From positions 1 to 54,892 of the forward strand of contig NZ_JAMFSB010000156.1 of assembly GCF_026225065.1 (NCBI RefSeq): 54,892 nucleotides of DNA, given 5' to 3'. The notes under the pieces were generated by a model. The model saw only the letters and a list, made by a program, of their open reading frames with translations, had not been told where the DNA came from and made no database searches. The translations under genes were made by a program, and so were the position numbers. Below, one piece after another: positions 53,483-54,892 of this stretch (the stretch's first letter is position 1; each line of letters opens with the position of its first letter). This DNA is from Paraburkholderia sp. (GTDB lineage: Bacteria > Pseudomonadota > Gammaproteobacteria > Burkholderiales > Burkholderiaceae).

Positions 53483-54892
53483 TTACTGGTTCTGGCCGTC
53501 GAGCTTGGCCTTCAACAGCGCGCCGAGGTTCGTCGTGCCAGTCGCAGCCGCGTTCGAATCCGACGAAGCCAGGCCGCGGATCGCTTCCTGTTGCTCAGCC
53601 GAGTCCTTGGCCTTGATCGACAGGTTGATGCCACGCGACTTGCGATCGATGTTGATGATCATCGCGTTGACCTTGTCGCCTTCCTTTAGCACGTTGCGAG
53701 CATCTTCCACGCGGTCTTGGGCAATTTCCGAAGCACGCAGGTAGCCTTCGACTTCCGCCGACAGCGTAACCACTGCACCCTTCGCGTCTACCGTCTTGAC
53801 CACGCCGTCGACGATCGAACCCTTGTCGTTCATTGCAACGAAGTTGCTGAACGGGTCGCCTTCGAGCTGCTTGATACCCAGCGAAATACGTTCCTTCTCG
53901 ACGTCGATGCCGAGAACGATCGCTTCCACTTCGTCGCCCTTCTTGTACTTGCGAACGGCTTCTTCGCCGGTTTCGCTCCACGACAGGTCCGACAGGTGAA
54001 CCAGACCGTCGATGCCGCCAGGCAGACCGATGAAGACGCCGAAGTCGGTAATCGACTTGATTGCGCCTTGCAGCTTGTCGCCCTTCTTGAAGTTGCGGCT
54101 GAAGTCATCCCACGGGTTCGGCTTGCATTGCTTCATGCCGAGGCTGATACGGCGGCGGTCTTCGTCGATTTCCAGAACCATGACTTCGACTTCGTCGCCC
54201 AGCTGAACAACCTTCGACGGTGCAACGTTCTTGTTCGTCCAGTCCATTTCCGACACGTGGACAAGGCCTTCGATGCCCGATTCCACTTCGACGAATGCGC
54301 CGTAGTCGGTGATGTTGGTGACCTTACCGAACAGGCGCGTGCCCGACGGGTAGCGGCGGGAAATGCCTTCCCACTGATCGTCGCCCAGTTGCTTGATGCC
54401 CAGCGAAACGCGGTTCTTCTCTTGATCGAACTTGAGGATCTTCGCGGTAACTTCCTGGCCAACCGACAGCACTTCGCTCGGGTGACGCACACGACGCCAT
54501 GCGATGTCGGTGATGTGCAGCAGGCCGTCGATACCGCCGAGGTCCACGAATGCGCCGTAATCCGTGATGTTCTTCACCACGCCTTCCACGATCGCGCCTT
54601 CCTTCAGCGTTTCGAGCAGCTTTGCGCGCTCTTCGCCCTGGGTCGCTTCGATCACAGCACGGCGCGACAGCACGACGTTGTTACGCTTGCGGTCGAGCTT
54701 GATGACGCGGAATTCCAGTGTCTTGCCTTCGTACGGGGTCGTGTCCTTGACCGGACGCGTGTCAACCAGCGAACCCGGCAGGAACGCGCGGATGCCGTTG
54801 ACCATGACGGTCATGCCGCCCTTGACCTTGCCCGTGATCGTGCCGGTCACGAGTTCGTTGTTGTCGAGCGCTTTTTCCAGCGACAGCCACGA
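53483..54892 (-). CDS. rpsA: 30S ribosomal protein S1 (5' truncated)
   Basis: S1 binds mRNA on the 30S subunit and starts translation of structured messages. The visible 469 residues contain at least four tandem S1 domains, each with the pattern G-x-V-x3-x-D-[FY]-G-A-[FV]-V-x-[LV]-x-G-x-x-G-L-[VL]-H, for example [23 protein letters not shown] and [24 protein letters not shown]. The frame is open to the right edge (reading ...[15 protein letters not shown]), so about 100 residues of the N-terminus lie outside the window. The C-terminus ([33 protein letters not shown]) is complete. Confidence 0.97.
   Translation of the reverse strand, partial: SWLSLEKALDNNELVTGTITGKVKGGMTVMVNGIRAFLPGSLVDTRPVKDTTPYEGKTLEFRVIKLDRKRNNVVLSRRAVIEATQGEERAKLLETLKEGAIVEGVVKNITDYGAFVDLGGIDGLLHITDIAWRRVRHPSEVLSVGQEVTAKILKFDQEKNRVSLGIKQLGDDQWEGISRRYPSGTRLFGKVTNITDYGAFVEVESGIEGLVHVSEMDWTNKNVAPSKVVQLGDEVEVMVLEIDEDRRRISLGMKQCKPNPWDDFSRNFKKGDKLQGAIKSITDFGVFIGLPGGIDGLVHLSDLSWSETGEEAVRKYKKGDEVEAIVLGIDVEKERISLGIKQLEGDPFSNFVAMNDKGSIVDGVVKTVDAKGAVVTLSAEVEGYLRASEIAQDRVEDARNVLKEGDKVNAMIINIDRKSRGINLSIKAKDSAEQQEAIRGLASSDSNAAATGTTNLGALLKAKLDGQNQ

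Noticed and set aside
1..54892. Insertion sequences, prophage genes, CRISPR arrays, tRNA or rRNA genes
   Set aside because: Looked for throughout and none seen. The tandem repeats found are short, in-frame or intergenic, and lack spacers.

Overview
The window looks like a stretch of the main chromosome of a Burkholderiales beta-proteobacterium, most probably Paraburkholderia or a close relative. The evidence is high G+C coding with GC-rich third positions, the gene order rpsA-ihfB-lapA-lapB-ugd-hldA-hldD-cysM, the rpsP-rimM-trmD-rplS operon, etfBA beside an acyl-CoA dehydrogenase, and a 323-residue thymidylate synthase. The genus is an inference from gene order and protein character, not from a database match. 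No tRNA, rRNA, CRISPR array, transposase or phage gene was seen. Both edges cut genes: a bile-acid:sodium-symporter-type carrier on the left and rpsA on the right.

Layout. 1-9.2 kb: carrier fragment, exported phospholipase-D-like lipoprotein, fumC, acyl-CoA thioesterase, a 46-residue lipoprotein, a winged-helix regulator and a large exported FecR/DUF6600-type protein with a Q/P/A-rich repeat tail. 9.2-20.8 kb: thyA (minus) and folA (plus) bracket an accessory block of nine genes. 20.9-31.6 kb: housekeeping genes (pmbA, yjgA, mog, orn, an M48 protease, rsgA, a CobD-like protein, a Nudix hydrolase, rplS-trmD-rimM-rpsP). 32-45 kb: TM2 protein, radical-SAM protein under an SOS box, lrp-type regulator and dadA, acyl-CoA dehydrogenase, etfBA, metNIQ, an alpha/beta hydrolase, a histone-deacetylase-family enzyme and mltB. 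46-54.9 kb: cysM, a ComEA-like protein, and the heptose/LPS and envelope genes through rpsA.

The most interesting region is 10.3-20.1 kb. Seven consecutive plus-strand genes (12222-18520) encode proteins that all appear to be exported. Two of them, and more weakly a third, carry a repeated G-x-[IV]-x-[IV]-N-x-[AS]-[AS]-G-x-x-N-x-Q-x-N unit like that of Pseudomonas Fap functional amyloids. They are followed by an exported C39-type cysteine peptidase (FapD-like), a further secreted protein (FapE position) and an outer-membrane-barrel protein with an N-terminal coiled coil (FapF-like). The order is collinear with fapABCDEF, with two small proteins in the fapA position. Two paralogous VpsR-like sigma-54 activators, both with an intact GAFTGA loop, flank the block. 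Four of the exported proteins carry a motif resembling the double-glycine site of C39 peptidase substrates, which suggests that the peptidase processes its own neighbours in the periplasm.

Second in interest is a near-perfect LexA box inside the loop of the intrinsic terminator between the lrp-type gene and the radical-SAM gene. Most convergent gene pairs here are closed by perfect bidirectional hairpin terminators, which are listed individually.
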